50,372 nucleotides of DNA from Patescibacteria group bacterium (GTDB taxonomy: Bacteria > Patescibacteriota > JABMPQ01). The stretch lies in NCBI GenBank assembly GCA_018818965.1, contig JAHJQX010000036.1, positions 1 through 50,372 on the forward strand. Direction: 5' to 3'. A program made the position numbers and the translations under genes. Of this stretch, positions 10,718 through 20,407 are shown piece by piece (the stretch's first letter is position 1; each line of letters begins with the position of its first letter). The notes under the pieces are model-generated. The model made no database searches, was not told the origin of the DNA, and worked only from the letters and a program-made list of their open reading frames with translations.

Positions 10718-11236
10718 ATGAAAACCGCCGTTTTTTTTGTTTCGTTGCTATTTCTCCTTGCTGGTTGCCCGGGAGAGCTGGATTACCCGCTCCCCCAGCC
10801 AGAGTCGCAGAAGCCCAATCCCCCGCAGTACGTTGCTGCGCCCGATGGGGGATCATTCCAGACGCCAGATGCGGAGCCACCCGCAGACCAATACCCCACG
10901 GCAAAGTTCGCTGAGCCTTGCAAAGGCAAAGCCTGCCTACGGGGATTTTGCGGACCGCTCGGGTACTGCACTGATGAGTGTCGGGTGGATCACTGCACGC
11001 TCGGTGGCAGCGTCCCCTGGGCACAGCAGGTGAAGATGGGGAATTGCTACACAGATCCCAACTGGACAAACGCCACCGAGAGGGATACCTGTGCTTACAC
11101 CTGTAAAGAACAGGGGTACGGCGAGAAGCCGAAGATCGAAAATTTCCCCTGTCCCCCGGGACTGAATTGCGGCAAAAAAGTGGGACCGTTACTCAGCAAC
11201 AGCATCGAGTACATCTGGTTCTGCCAAGCACCCTGA
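10718..11236 (+). CDS. Cysteine-rich predicted lipoprotein, GC-rich and probably acquired
   Basis: I do not recognise this 172-residue protein. Residues 1-17 form a lipoprotein signal peptide ending in the lipobox LLAGC, so Lgt and LspA (present at 44-46 kb) should process it. A proline-rich linker follows (about 20-60). The mature domain has 12 cysteines, beginning with the spaced cluster CKGKACLRGFCGPLGYCTDE, which suggests disulfides outside the membrane. The start is fixed by a strong aggagag Shine-Dalgarno site at 10708-10714, unusual for this window. The gene is visibly more GC-rich than its neighbours and has its own promoter and terminator between the divergent rpoB and the downstream uvrA. 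The cysteine pattern recalls short secreted proteins of Myxococcota, but that comparison is from memory. The antisense frame over it is a shadow of the GC-rich sequence. Confidence 0.8.
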   Translation: MKTAVFFVSLLFLLAGCPGELDYPLPQPESQKPNPPQYVAAPDGGSFQTPDAEPPADQYPTAKFAEPCKGKACLRGFCGPLGYCTDECRVDHCTLGGSVPWAQQVKMGNCYTDPNWTNATERDTCAYTCKEQGYGEKPKIENFPCPPGLNCGKKVGPLLSNSIEYIWFCQAP

Positions 11237-11255
11237 TGTTCCTTCGCCCTCTCCC

Positions 11256-11285
11256 AGAGTCATGCCTACGCATGCTCTTTTTTTA
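11256..11285 (+). terminator. Rho-independent terminator of the lipoprotein cassette
   Basis: agag(t)catgc pairs with gcatgctct around a ctac loop, with one bulged T, and is followed by ttttttt at 11278-11284. It closes the lipoprotein unit 20 bases after its stop. Confidence 0.75.
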
Positions 11286-11310
11286 TTGGCAAAATTATGC
11301 CCCGGTACCA

Positions 11311-11339
11311 TTGCCACCTAGTAAATTTCACGCTACAAT
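11311..11339 (+). promoter_or_regulatory. uvrA promoter
   Basis: TTGCCA (11311-11316), a 17-base spacer and TACAAT (11334-11339), 54 bases before the uvrA ATG. It probably also drives the overlapping nucleotidyltransferase gene. Confidence 0.7.
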
Positions 11340-11393
11340 ACTAGTTAACAATATTCAGTGTCAACCAACTTCCAGTCAATAAAAACACACCCC

Positions 11394-14225
11394 ATGCCTG
11401 ATAAAATTTCCTTAAAAAACGTCCGCGTTCATAATTTGAAAAATATTAGTCTAGATATCCCTCGCAACCAGCTGGTAGTTGTTACTGGTCTGTCCGGTTC
11501 TGGTAAATCTTCTCTAGCCTTCGACGCCCTCTACGCTGAAGGACAACGCCGCTACGTGGAAAGTCTCTCCACCTACGCCCGTCAATTCCTCAATGTTATG
11601 GAAAAGCCGGACGTTGAGCAAATTACTGGTCTTTCTCCTACTATTGCTATCGATCAAAAAAACGTCGCTCGTAATCCTCGTTCTACCGTCGGCACCATTA
11701 CCGAAATTTATGACCACCTTCGTCTTCTCTACGCTCGGCTGGGTCAGCCTCACTGCCCCCAATGTCGTAAGCCAGTATCTCGACAGTCGGTGAAACAAAT
11801 CGTCCAACAAATAAAAAAGCAGGCCACCGCTCAAATATATATCCTGGCTCCGTTAGTACGTGAGCAAAAGGGGCAACACAAAAACGTCTTGGCGGAAATT
11901 AAAAATGCTGGTTATTCTCACCTACGTTTAGACGGTACTATTTACAGCACTGCTGAAGCTGCCGACATTGATATTAGCACCCGGCAATTTCACACTATCG
12001 AAATCGTGATCAGTGATTTTGATTTGCGCAAATCAATCACTGACGCTCATCTAGCCAGTATCCTGGAGACAGCCTTGGATTTAGGTAATGGTATTGTCAC
12101 CGTCCACCTGATTGAAAAAGGGGAAGATTTACTTTACAGTCAGCTATACAACTGTCCACACTGTAATATCAATATCCCCGAATTAAACCCCCGCCATTTT
12201 TCTTTTAATAGCCCCTACGGAGCTTGCCCCAGGTGTTCAGGGTTAGGTACTAAACTAGAGGTAGACCCGGCCTTGATTGTCCCTAATAAAAATCTCACTT
12301 TGGCGCAAGGAGCGATTAGACCTTGGTCTAGCTCAGCTGCCGGCCAACAAAATAAGTACCTGAATATTTTAGAAGCCTTGGCTGATAAATACAGTTTCTC
12401 GCTCCACACCGCTATCGAAAACCTTTCTCCAGCTGACTTGGAAAAAATTCTCTTTGGCACTAAAAATGATACTTTGCAAGTACGTGACGAAAAAGGAGAA
12501 GAAAAATCCATTAAATTCGTTGGCGTAGTGCAAGATTTGGAGCAACAATATCAGGATACTGATTCCGATTATATTCGGAGTGAAATTGAACGCTACATGC
12601 GAGTCAAGCAGTGTCCTATTTGCCACGGCAAAAGATTAAATCCTACCGCCTTAGCAGTAACGGTTGCCGGAGAGACCATCGATACTGTAACCAGCCTGAC
12701 TATCAAACAAGCAGTCGTCTTCTTCGCCCAATTAGCTCAAGACAAGAAGCTAAAAGCAGTCGAAAAAAAGATCGCTAGTCAGATACTACAGGAAATATCT
12801 ACCCGCTTAGCCTTTTTGCAAGACGTTGGTTTGGAATATTTGACTCTCGACCGTGGAGCCAACTCGTTGGCGGGTGGGGAAGCACAAAGAATCAAACTAG
12901 CTACTCAGATCGGCCTAGGCTTAGTCAATATTATCTATGTCCTCGATGAACCTTCAATTGGTCTTCACCAAAGAGACGTCGCTAAATTGATTTCTACCCT
13001 TAAACAGCTTCGCGACTTACACAACTCGGTTATCGTGGTAGAACATGATACTAGCACTATCCTAGCTGCTGATTATGTTATCGACATTGGTCCTGGAGCC
13101 GGCAAATATGGTGGAGAGGTTATCTTTACCGGTACCCCCCAACAACTCATGAAACACCCTAAATCCCTCACTGGTCAGTACCTAGCCAACAAATTAAGTA
13201 TTCCTACTCCGATCAAACACCGTCCGGGTAATGGCAAAATAATTACCATCCAAAAAGCAGCTGAATTTAACCTAAAAAATATTACCGTAGACATCCCTTT
13301 GGCCAAACTAGTCTGCGTCACTGGTGTTTCTGGTTCCGGCAAGAGTACTCTGATCGATGATGTTTTGGGGCGGGCGCTAGCTCGCGAATTTCACCGTGCC
13401 AAAGCCTTGCCAGGTAAACACGAAAAAATCACCGGCCTAGAACACATTAACAAAGTAGTTCGGATTGATCAGTCCCCTATCGGACGCACCCCCCGCTCTA
13501 ATCCTGCCACTTACACTGGGGTCTTCAACTATATTCGTGACCTATTTACCCAAACGCCGGAAGCCAAAATGCACGGCTACAAATCTGGTAAATTCAGCTT
13601 TAACGTTAAAGGAGGACGCTGCGAAACCTGCCAGGGTGATGGTCTGGTAAAAATCGACATGAACTTCCTGGCTGATGTTTACGTCGAGTGCGATGAATGC
13701 CACGGTCAGCGCTACCAGCAACAAACTCTCGAAATTCACTATAAAGGAAAAAATATCGCTGAGGTTTTGACAATGACGGTTAGTGAAGCGCTTACCTTTT
13801 TCGCCAATACTCAATCAATCAGGCAAAAGTTAAAAATTCTCCAGGAGGTGGGGTTAGGTTATCTCCAATTAGGTCAACCAGCTACTACTCTATCCGGTGG
13901 AGAAGCACAAAGAATAAAGTTAGCGGCAGAATTGTCTCGTCGAGCCACTGGTAAAACACTCTATATTCTCGACGAACCAACTACTGGTTTGCATTTTGAT
14001 GATATCAAGAAATTACTAGGTGTGCTCAACAAGCTTGTCGATACTGGCAATACCGTTCTAGTGATCGAGCATAATCAGGATATTATTAAGTCGGCTGATT
14101 GGGTGATTGACTTAGGTCCCGAGGGCGGAGACAAGGGTGGTTACGTGGTAGCCGAAGGGACACCACAAGATATCGCCAAGGTTAAAAAATCTTACACCGG
14201 ACAATATCTAAATCAGATATTATGA
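11394..14225 (+). CDS. uvrA: Excinuclease ABC subunit A (UvrA)
   Basis: The damage-sensing ATPase of nucleotide excision repair, 943 residues. The first ABC domain has Walker [12 protein letters not shown], a zinc module with CPHC...CPRC, and the signature [17 protein letters not shown]. The second has Walker [11 protein letters not shown], the DNA-binding zinc finger CETC...CDEC and [17 protein letters not shown] followed by [13 protein letters not shown] chose the ATG at 11394 ([18 protein letters not shown]), which fits the family N-terminus; a GTG 12 codons upstream is in frame but adds unrelated residues and overlaps the promoter spacing. The TGA stop overlaps the next start by 4 bases (ATGA), so the two genes are translationally coupled. 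uvrB and uvrC are not in the window. Confidence 0.97.
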   Translation: MPDKISLKNVRVHNLKNISLDIPRNQLVVVTGLSGSGKSSLAFDALYAEGQRRYVESLSTYARQFLNVMEKPDVEQITGLSPTIAIDQKNVARNPRSTVGTITEIYDHLRLLYARLGQPHCPQCRKPVSRQSVKQIVQQIKKQATAQIYILAPLVREQKGQHKNVLAEIKNAGYSHLRLDGTIYSTAEAADIDISTRQFHTIEIVISDFDLRKSITDAHLASILETALDLGNGIVTVHLIEKGEDLLYSQLYNCPHCNINIPELNPRHFSFNSPYGACPRCSGLGTKLEVDPALIVPNKNLTLAQGAIRPWSSSAAGQQNKYLNILEALADKYSFSLHTAIENLSPADLEKILFGTKNDTLQVRDEKGEEKSIKFVGVVQDLEQQYQDTDSDYIRSEIERYMRVKQCPICHGKRLNPTALAVTVAGETIDTVTSLTIKQAVVFFAQLAQDKKLKAVEKKIASQILQEISTRLAFLQDVGLEYLTLDRGANSLAGGEAQRIKLATQIGLGLVNIIYVLDEPSIGLHQRDVAKLISTLKQLRDLHNSVIVVEHDTSTILAADYVIDIGPGAGKYGGEVIFTGTPQQLMKHPKSLTGQYLANKLSIPTPIKHRPGNGKIITIQKAAEFNLKNITVDIPLAKLVCVTGVSGSGKSTLIDDVLGRALAREFHRAKALPGKHEKITGLEHINKVVRIDQSPIGRTPRSNPATYTGVFNYIRDLFTQTPEAKMHGYKSGKFSFNVKGGRCETCQGDGLVKIDMNFLADVYVECDECHGQRYQQQTLEIHYKGKNIAEVLTMTVSEALTFFANTQSIRQKLKILQEVGLGYLQLGQPATTLSGGEAQRIKLAAELSRRATGKTLYILDEPTTGLHFDDIKKLLGVLNKLVDTGNTVLVIEHNQDIIKSADWVIDLGPEGGDKGGYVVAEGTPQDIAKVKKSYTGQYLNQIL

Positions 14226-15199
14226 CAGATCTAGAAAAAGCAATCCTGGCTGCGGTTATCTATTTCGATATGTTTGCCTATCCGCTGACTGCCACCGAAA
14301 TTTGGCAAGGGTTATATTTTGAACCGGCAATTGATAACTCACCAACCAACAAACAAGACGCTTATTCAATCGCCGAGGTTATAAAATGTCTGCAAACTAG
14401 TAACAATATAAAAAGGTATACTACCAGCCAGAACGGTTTCTATTTCCGCCAAGGCCGTTCAGAAATTTTAGCCACTCGTCACCAGCGTTACTTGATCGGA
14501 CAGCCGAAATGGCGTCGAGCCTGCTGGATTATTAAAATATTACGTTTGACGCCTTTCGTCCACCTCTTGGCTGTCTGCAATAAAATTGCCTATGATAATG
14601 CTGACGATGATAGTGACATTGACCTTTTTATTATTATCAAACCAGGTCGCATCTGGACGGCTCGGATGATTGTTACCCTTATTACTAGCCTGTTGGGAGT
14701 TAGAAGACATGGCGATAAAATAAAAGATCGGGCGTGTTTAAGTTTTTACATCACCGAGCGAGCTTTGGATTTAGCTCAGCTAGCTCATACTACCCCCGAT
14801 ACTCATTTTATGTACTGGATTACTCAGATTGCCCCTATTTTTAGCCTAAATAATACTCAGTCAACTTTCTGGCAAGCTAACAACTGGATCAAAAAGCACC
14901 TACCGAATTCTACTTCTTACCAGGGAGTAGACTATCAGCGCCAAGTTACAAATGGTGTGCTAACTAACTTGGTCAGGAGAATGGAAGAAAAAATATTATC
15001 GGGGTGGGTGGGTGACAAATTAGAAGAAAAATTAAAGAAGTTGCAACTTAAGAAAATGAGCGCTAAAACAAAAAGTGCTCGTTGGCAAGATAATACCGAC
15101 GTGGTAGTGACCGATGACGTGTTGAAGTTCCACGAACGGGACGCCCGGGTAAAATGGCGGCAGGAGTTTATCAAAAGGCTAGCTACTTTAGAAAACTAG
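14222..15199 (+). CDS. Pol-beta-type nucleotidyltransferase-domain protein with N-terminal helical domain
   Basis: 325 residues. Residues 1-90 look like a winged-helix-type segment (FDMFAYPLTATEIWQGL, then YSIAEVIKCLQTSNNIKRY). Around 118-142 comes the nucleotidyltransferase core AVCNKIAYDNADDDSDIDLF, with the paired acidic residues of the SDIDL motif. The Gly-Ser normally preceding this motif in the superfamily (GSxxxG) is replaced by Cys-Asn. The C-terminal third is basic. Its ATG overlaps the uvrA stop, so it is co-expressed with uvrA. Proteins of this type are common and uncharacterised in CPR genomes. The acceptor (tRNA, protein or small molecule) cannot be told from sequence, and reduced activity is possible given the altered loop. 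Confidence 0.7.
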   Translation: MTDLEKAILAAVIYFDMFAYPLTATEIWQGLYFEPAIDNSPTNKQDAYSIAEVIKCLQTSNNIKRYTTSQNGFYFRQGRSEILATRHQRYLIGQPKWRRACWIIKILRLTPFVHLLAVCNKIAYDNADDDSDIDLFIIIKPGRIWTARMIVTLITSLLGVRRHGDKIKDRACLSFYITERALDLAQLAHTTPDTHFMYWITQIAPIFSLNNTQSTFWQANNWIKKHLPNSTSYQGVDYQRQVTNGVLTNLVRRMEEKILSGWVGDKLEEKLKKLQLKKMSAKTKSARWQDNTDVVVTDDVLKFHERDARVKWRQEFIKRLATLEN

Positions 15200-15267
15200 G
15201 CTGCCTGTGCTTCACTGGCGGGCAACTCATAGCTGTGTCGCGACACTTCGACAGCGAGGCGATTACG

Positions 15268-16611
15268 TCAAAAGACTTTGTTGATTGCCTCTTTAACTGT
15301 GTCCACCATGATAATTTCACAATTTTTACAAGTTGGTTTGTCTTTTACTTTGGGTAAAATCACTTTGGTAAAACCAAGCTTTTGCGCTTCGTTTATCCTT
15401 TTGATCACCTGAGAGACTGCCCGCACTTCTCCCGCCAACCCTACTTCACCCAACACAATCATTTTGGAATCTAAGTTTTTATTCAAGAAGGAAGAAGCTA
15501 CTGACAAGCAGACTGCCAAATCAACCGCTGGCTCTTTAATTTTAAACCCGCCAACAATATTTAAATAAACATCGCGATCGTGTAGTTTTAAGTCTGCTCT
15601 CTTAGTCAAAACAGCCAACAGAAGCTGCAGGCGATTGACATCATAGCCCGAAGCCGTGCGCTTAGGGTAACCGAAGACGGTACGATCAGTCAGACCTTGA
15701 ACTTCTACCAAAAAAGAACGGTTGCCCTCTAGGGTAGCGGTGACGACTGAGCCTGGCGCCTCCACTTGGCGCTCAACTAGAAACAACCCGGCTGGGTTTT
15801 TTACCTCCACCAAGCCCTGATCTCTCATCTCAAAAACTCCCACCTCGTTGGTCGAACCAAATCTGTTTTTTACCGCACGCAATATCCGGAAGGAATGATA
15901 GCGATCGCCTTCCAAATATAAAACTACGTCTACCAAATGTTCCAACGTTTTCGGACCAGCGACATTACCTTCTTTAGTGACATGACCAGCGATAATTATC
16001 GGGATATTTAGAGATTTTGCCAATTCAATTAACTTGTACGCCGCTTCCCGTACCTGCGTAACACTACCGACCACCGAAGATATCTCATTGGACAAGACTG
16101 TCTGAATAGAATCAATTATGACTAGTGCTGGCTTTGTATCCCTAATCGTCGCTACAATATTATCAATATTCATTTCCGACAAAAAATTGAGGTTCTCGAT
16201 CGAGACCCCTAATCTCTGCGCTCGCATTTCTATCTGGCCGGCTGATTCTTCCCCGGAAACATAGAGGGTTGTGGGCACCTGACCACTACAGCCTGTTTGC
16301 AATAATAAAGTGGATTTGCCAATCCCCGGCTCGCCGCCAAGCAAAATAACCGAGCCCGGCACAATACCACTACCTAGCACCTGATCAAGCTCATTGATGC
16401 CAGTACTAATTCGGCGATCGGTGAATCCGCTAGCCTTAGCCAAGATCATCGGCTTAACAACTCGGCCGCTACTACCACGACTAGTAGCCGGTATTGACTT
16501 AGTTGCGACTGCTAGACAATCCCACTCTCCACAAGCTTCACATTTACCGCTCCAGCGCAAATGCTCAGCGCCGCATTTTTGGCAAAGATATATTTTGTCT
16601 GATTTAGCCAT
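15268..16611 (-). CDS. radA: DNA repair protein RadA
   Basis: A RecA-like ATPase/helicase that drives branch migration in recombination and natural transformation. The 447 residues show the N-terminal zinc finger (CQKCGAEHLRWSGKCEACG), Walker A GGEPGIGKSTLL at about residue 91, the RadA-specific KNRFGSTNEVG motif, and a C-terminal Lon-protease-like domain (NIVGGFKIKEPAVDLAV; VGLAGEVRAV). The start ATG at 16609-16611 gives the zinc finger at the right distance. It has its own promoter and runs convergent to the uvrA pair. The 68-base gap 15200-15267 contains only a short palindrome, tgtcgcgaca. Confidence 0.96.
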   Translation of the reverse strand: MAKSDKIYLCQKCGAEHLRWSGKCEACGEWDCLAVATKSIPATSRGSSGRVVKPMILAKASGFTDRRISTGINELDQVLGSGIVPGSVILLGGEPGIGKSTLLLQTGCSGQVPTTLYVSGEESAGQIEMRAQRLGVSIENLNFLSEMNIDNIVATIRDTKPALVIIDSIQTVLSNEISSVVGSVTQVREAAYKLIELAKSLNIPIIIAGHVTKEGNVAGPKTLEHLVDVVLYLEGDRYHSFRILRAVKNRFGSTNEVGVFEMRDQGLVEVKNPAGLFLVERQVEAPGSVVTATLEGNRSFLVEVQGLTDRTVFGYPKRTASGYDVNRLQLLLAVLTKRADLKLHDRDVYLNIVGGFKIKEPAVDLAVCLSVASSFLNKNLDSKMIVLGEVGLAGEVRAVSQVIKRINEAQKLGFTKVILPKVKDKPTCKNCEIIMVDTVKEAINKVF

Positions 16612-16633
16612 GGCATTATTATTTTATTTTTTA

Positions 16634-16662
16634 AGTATAACCGAGAAAGATCTGATCGTCAA
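16634..16662 (-). promoter_or_regulatory. radA promoter
   Basis: On the minus strand TTGACG (16657-16662), a 17-base spacer and TATACT (16634-16639), 22 bases before the radA ATG. Confidence 0.75.
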
Positions 16663-16669
16663 AATCATC

Positions 16670-16705
16670 TAAAAATAATCCCTCAAGATTATGATATTGA
16701 GGGAT
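16670..16705 (-). terminator. Terminator at the end of the T4SS-like operon
   Basis: A perfect 9-bp stem pairs 16678-16686 (atccctcaa) with 16697-16705 (ttgagggat). On the minus strand it is followed by tattttta. It lies 36 bases past the last gene of the 19-kb operon and just upstream of the radA promoter. Confidence 0.75.
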
Positions 16706-16740
16706 CTAATAAAATTCTTCAGTTTATCTATTTGATAGAA

Positions 16741-17895
16741 TCATTCTACTACGTACAATTTTTGGTCGATGTTGTTCAAAAAATATATTTTCTGATCATC
16801 CTGAGATAAAAGTATATTGTTTATATTATAAACTTTAGCGTTATCCAATCTAGTCACAGGTTCTATTCCACTCGTTTCGATATTGTATTTGACAATAACA
16901 TCATTAGAATCAACACCAAAAACTTTTTCGGATAAAGCACAAACCAGAATTGGTTTCTTGTGCTGTACTATACATTTCGATAAAAAATTATCAATACCTG
17001 TATATCTCCGATTGCTTCCATCTTCATCCATAATCCATATTTGAGGAATAAAATTTTCATTATCAAAAATAACATACAATACTTTACCGAAACTAGGGGC
17101 AAACAATATTTCTCCAATATCCCCCCAATCATCCATTTTTGAAACTTCTTTATTTCTAACATTCACTTTTTCAAACTCAGAGCCAGAAACATCTGAAGAT
17201 TCATAGGCATAATATACAGTCTGATTATCAGGGAACCAACCGAACACTATACCATCAGATGCCTCTTCATCAACGGGTTGGATATCAATTAAATTAACAT
17301 AATTGGATCCGTCTGGGTTGGAAACAGAAAAATAATTCTCATCCGATATGTAATTTATATACTGATAAGCAATCCTCCCACCGTTCAGAGAATAACTTAT
17401 ATCTTTTATATTCTTTGACAACTCGAAAACAGAATTATCAGTAACTTTATACAAGTAAAAGCCTTTAGTAGTGTTCAGATAGGCCTCATCATTCTCTGGT
17501 GACCAAATAAGTTCTTCGGTATCTTGTAAAAGGTCGTCGGAAAAATATACTTCCTGTTTATCGCTTTTGAGAGAACGCTTCATAATAGCATCCAGATCAT
17601 CCGATAAATAATAAATACTACCACCATCGGTGGAAACATGAGGAGAAATAATATTATCGTCAATCAGCAAAGAAATTTCTTTGAAATCATTCTGCTTTTC
17701 CCCATCGTCAGTCAGTAATTTGGCAAAATCATTATAGAGCTGCGATGGTAATTCTGTCTGATCTGGTTCTTTCTTTATAATACTTTCTGACAGTTGCTGA
17801 TCCTCTTTAGTCACAAAAGCAACAACAAAAACTGCTGCTGCTACTAATACCAGTAAAATCAAAGCAAGGATTATAACTTTACTTTTCCTCATCAT
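16741..17895 (-). CDS. Membrane-anchored TolB/PD40-like beta-propeller protein (second copy)
   Basis: 384 residues. A single N-terminal membrane segment (about 8-28, VIILALILLVLVAAAVFVVA) is preceded by MMRKSK, so the bulk should be outside the cytoplasmic membrane. The rest has PD40-type propeller blades: GGSIYYLSDD, DEAYLNTTKGFYLY, NQTVYYAYESS, QIWIMDEDGSNRR and KIYFLNNIDQKLYVVE. It is the last gene of the operon; its start abuts the stop of the NlpC/P60 pilin gene (17896). It has the same layout as 19064-20368, which also follows a pilin gene, so the pair looks duplicated. No enzymatic motif is visible. A scaffold or pilin-partner role is inference from position only. Confidence 0.7.
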   Translation of the reverse strand: MMRKSKVIILALILLVLVAAAVFVVAFVTKEDQQLSESIIKKEPDQTELPSQLYNDFAKLLTDDGEKQNDFKEISLLIDDNIISPHVSTDGGSIYYLSDDLDAIMKRSLKSDKQEVYFSDDLLQDTEELIWSPENDEAYLNTTKGFYLYKVTDNSVFELSKNIKDISYSLNGGRIAYQYINYISDENYFSVSNPDGSNYVNLIDIQPVDEEASDGIVFGWFPDNQTVYYAYESSDVSGSEFEKVNVRNKEVSKMDDWGDIGEILFAPSFGKVLYVIFDNENFIPQIWIMDEDGSNRRYTGIDNFLSKCIVQHKKPILVCALSEKVFGVDSNDVIVKYNIETSGIEPVTRLDNAKVYNINNILLSQDDQKIYFLNNIDQKLYVVE

Positions 17896-19032
17896 TTAAT
17901 CTTTATGCCAATAATGATCATATTTCATTGCCGATATTTTCACGCACTGGTTGCCTTTACAATTACTAGCCCCGCCCTTGCCAGCTCGAAATCTTCCCGT
18001 AGACGGTCCTTCCTGTGGTATTTTTTCGCAACTGGCACACTTATTTGTGCCCTCAGAATCAACTGCTAGCTTGGGACAATTTTTTTCACAAGTACTCACT
18101 CCACTTCCCGAATGAATACTACTACCACCACCAACATGAATGCCGATATGAGCACCACCGTTAACAACAACGTCACCAGATTGTACTCCGGATTGACCTT
18201 CATGTCTTTTCCAGCCATTTTTTAACAACCAACTTTCTAAACTAGAGACATTGACAATAATGCCATTACTACATCCGTCATCTTTTAAAACAGTGGAAAC
18301 AAACCAAGCACAGTGACAAGGACCAAAGCAAGTTCCTTGGTATTTATTGGCTTTAGCGACAAGATTTTTGCCACATGCCGAAGATGAACAGCACCATTTT
18401 TCTTCGGCAGTACCATCACACTTTTTAACAGTCGCGCTTCCACTCTTTTCTTCCTTCACTTTCCCACTACAACACTCACTTTTATTAGCTACCTGCACCC
18501 CATCTCCTTTACAGCTGCTACTGATTTCTTTGTCCTTGATACAAGGCTTGCTTTTATTAGAACATTTAGTTTCTGTTTTCTCACATTCCGATTGACTTTT
18601 ATATGCTTTCACACCTTCACAGCGAGAAACGTCAGGGATACTATAATCACCGCTCACCAAATTTACTGCCGGTATTTCAATTTTACACTCGATTAAATAA
18701 GGGTTAAGTGCCCAAAATAGAACATAAGAAAGAAAAGCGATAAACAAACCAGTTAAAGCCCCTTTAATTAAATCTTTGGCCTTCTCCAGCTTGCTAGAGT
18801 CTCCACTCGATATCAACCATAATAGTCCACCAAATAATACCGCAGCAAAGGCTAACGCTCCCGCTATTTTCATGGCAAAATCAAAAACAGCCTTCCAATA
18901 GGCGCAAGGATCATCTGTAGCCCCGAAGAAGCCAGACGTTGAAGACGCCAGAGCTGATTCAACCCCAACGCTTTCTCCCAGAAAGGCTACTAGCAACAGA
19001 ACAATCAAAAGAAACCATCCGATTTTGAACAT
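17896..19032 (-). CDS. T4SS-type pilin (VirB2-like) fused to an NlpC/P60 cysteine peptidase domain
   Basis: 378 residues in two parts. Residues 1-30 are a signal peptide ending near ALAS. Residues 48-75 and 92-112 are two hydrophobic helices separated by a short charged loop (SSGDSSKLEKAKDLIKG), the layout of CPR T4SS pilins (VirB2/TrbC type); a matching segment is in 20408-21100. A cysteine-rich linker follows (about 138-220). From about 230 comes an NlpC/P60-like core: HCAWFVSTVL with candidate nucleophile Cys241, SGDVVV, AHIGIHVGGG with His295, then IHSGSG with His307. NlpC/P60 enzymes cleave peptidoglycan stem peptides. The tail is again cysteine-rich. One open frame spans both parts with no break. 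The pilin and P60 calls are pattern recognition; the Cys-His arrangement is clear. Confidence 0.75.
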   Translation of the reverse strand: MFKIGWFLLIVLLLVAFLGESVGVESALASSTSGFFGATDDPCAYWKAVFDFAMKIAGALAFAAVLFGGLLWLISSGDSSKLEKAKDLIKGALTGLFIAFLSYVLFWALNPYLIECKIEIPAVNLVSGDYSIPDVSRCEGVKAYKSQSECEKTETKCSNKSKPCIKDKEISSSCKGDGVQVANKSECCSGKVKEEKSGSATVKKCDGTAEEKWCCSSSACGKNLVAKANKYQGTCFGPCHCAWFVSTVLKDDGCSNGIIVNVSSLESWLLKNGWKRHEGQSGVQSGDVVVNGGAHIGIHVGGGSSIHSGSGVSTCEKNCPKLAVDSEGTNKCASCEKIPQEGPSTGRFRAGKGGASNCKGNQCVKISAMKYDHYWHKD

Positions 19033-19063
19033 AGACTAGAAGCTGCGTTTTCTTATTAAAGAA

Positions 19064-20368
19064 TTACGTTGCTGGCCCTTCGATTACTTTCCGCGGGACA
19101 TTCAAGGCGTAAGTATAGTTATCAACTCGATTCTTGTAATAGAATATCTTGTAATCGTTAGAAACGCTCTTGGCCTCGACATCAAAAATACCGGCGAATT
19201 CGTTTGAAGCAGCAATTAGTTCCACTGTTTGATCGGCTGTATTTATTTTGTAAAAAGAGTCAGTGGAGACAAAACGGCCATCCCGGTAATCATTGGGCAT
19301 CACCATATTGTCAGGCCAAAAATCAGGCACACCACAGTAAACAGTCTTATTATCTTTAGCCCAAGCACATTTACTAACTAGGGTTTTAATACCTAAATCC
19401 TTGGGCTTTTCTAGACAACTGGCATCCACTACGTATAAGCTCAAGCCACGGGGATTTTTAGCGTCTGATTGGTTAAAAATAATTTGCTGTTTATTGGGAG
19501 ACAACCCGGCCTCTACCATGGAAACAGAATATTGCTCACCCACACAAGCTCGGTAAGTACTATCATCAGTTTTAACTCCCGTATATAAATTCATCTCTGT
19601 ATAACCCGTCATCTCTAGTTCATTGGGACCAGCCGCGATGTTCTTATCATCTAGCCAAGTCAAATCTGCGTTAGGCTGGGTATGACGGTAGACCGACTGA
19701 TAGTTGCTCGTATCATAAGGGTCAGCGACGGAAATATTGGAAGTGTCGCTTTCTTCATCTTGATATACGTAAGCGATTTGATCCTGATCGGGAGAAAGAG
19801 TGACTGCCTGAAAATTTTCGTTGTAAGAAACTGTTTCCTGTGTATTCAAGTCAAAGAGAGAATATTTTTTATCCTGGCCATCATTTTCGGAAAAAGCAAT
19901 AACCGCTTTGTCTTTATTTTCTGACCACTCGATATCATAAACATTCTGGAAATTGGCAGAAGTGATAGCCTTAGCGTTAGAACCATCGAGGTCAGACATA
20001 TATAACTCACCCTTTTCCGGATCATAGTAATAAAGACTCTGGCCATCGGGGGATATAGTAGTGGCGATAGTATTATTCTCATTGATAGAACGGACGGTTG
20101 GCACGTCTACTTCAATCGATTCTATTTCCTCCCCTTTTTCTAAGGCTAGCTTACGATCCTTTTCAATCTTGGCAATTTTTTGCTCTAAAGTCAGGCCAGA
20201 AGCCGTCTCGTCATCGGTCAGAGACAAACGCACTCTTTCTTCTTGGGTGACTTTAGCTTCTTCGGGGATTTCGGCTGGCTTCCGCAGGAAGAAATAATAA
20301 ACAGCCGCACTGGCTACCGCCAGGACAGCCACCGCTGAGACCACAACTATGATTACCTTTTTGGACAT
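19064..20368 (-). CDS. Membrane-anchored TolB/PD40-like beta-propeller protein (first copy)
   Basis: 434 residues with an N-terminal membrane helix (about 4-27) after MSKK, then a charged linker predicted helical (residues 40-80, rich in Glu/Lys), then propeller blades such as TTISPDGQSLYYYDPEKGEL, VTLSPDQDQIAYVYQDEES, AGLSPNKQQIIFNQ and CAWAKDNKTVYCGVPDFW. The SPDGQ/SPDQD motifs are typical of TolB-type PD40 repeats. It lies directly after the pilin gene 20408-21100, as its paralogue at 16741 lies after the second pilin. It is probably an extracytoplasmic protein-interaction scaffold. No catalytic motif is seen. Confidence 0.7.
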   Translation of the reverse strand: MSKKVIIVVVSAVAVLAVASAAVYYFFLRKPAEIPEEAKVTQEERVRLSLTDDETASGLTLEQKIAKIEKDRKLALEKGEEIESIEVDVPTVRSINENNTIATTISPDGQSLYYYDPEKGELYMSDLDGSNAKAITSANFQNVYDIEWSENKDKAVIAFSENDGQDKKYSLFDLNTQETVSYNENFQAVTLSPDQDQIAYVYQDEESDTSNISVADPYDTSNYQSVYRHTQPNADLTWLDDKNIAAGPNELEMTGYTEMNLYTGVKTDDSTYRACVGEQYSVSMVEAGLSPNKQQIIFNQSDAKNPRGLSLYVVDASCLEKPKDLGIKTLVSKCAWAKDNKTVYCGVPDFWPDNMVMPNDYRDGRFVSTDSFYKINTADQTVELIAASNEFAGIFDVEAKSVSNDYKIFYYKNRVDNYTYALNVPRKVIEGPAT

Positions 20369-20407
20369 AGCGAAAATGTTAATCTAATTATAGTGCTACC
20401 GTTTGAT

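Noticed and set aside
10641-11069. 142-residue minus-strand frame over the lipoprotein gene
   Set aside because: Long frames arise by chance in GC-rich DNA; the plus-strand gene has an RBS, signal peptide, promoter and terminator.
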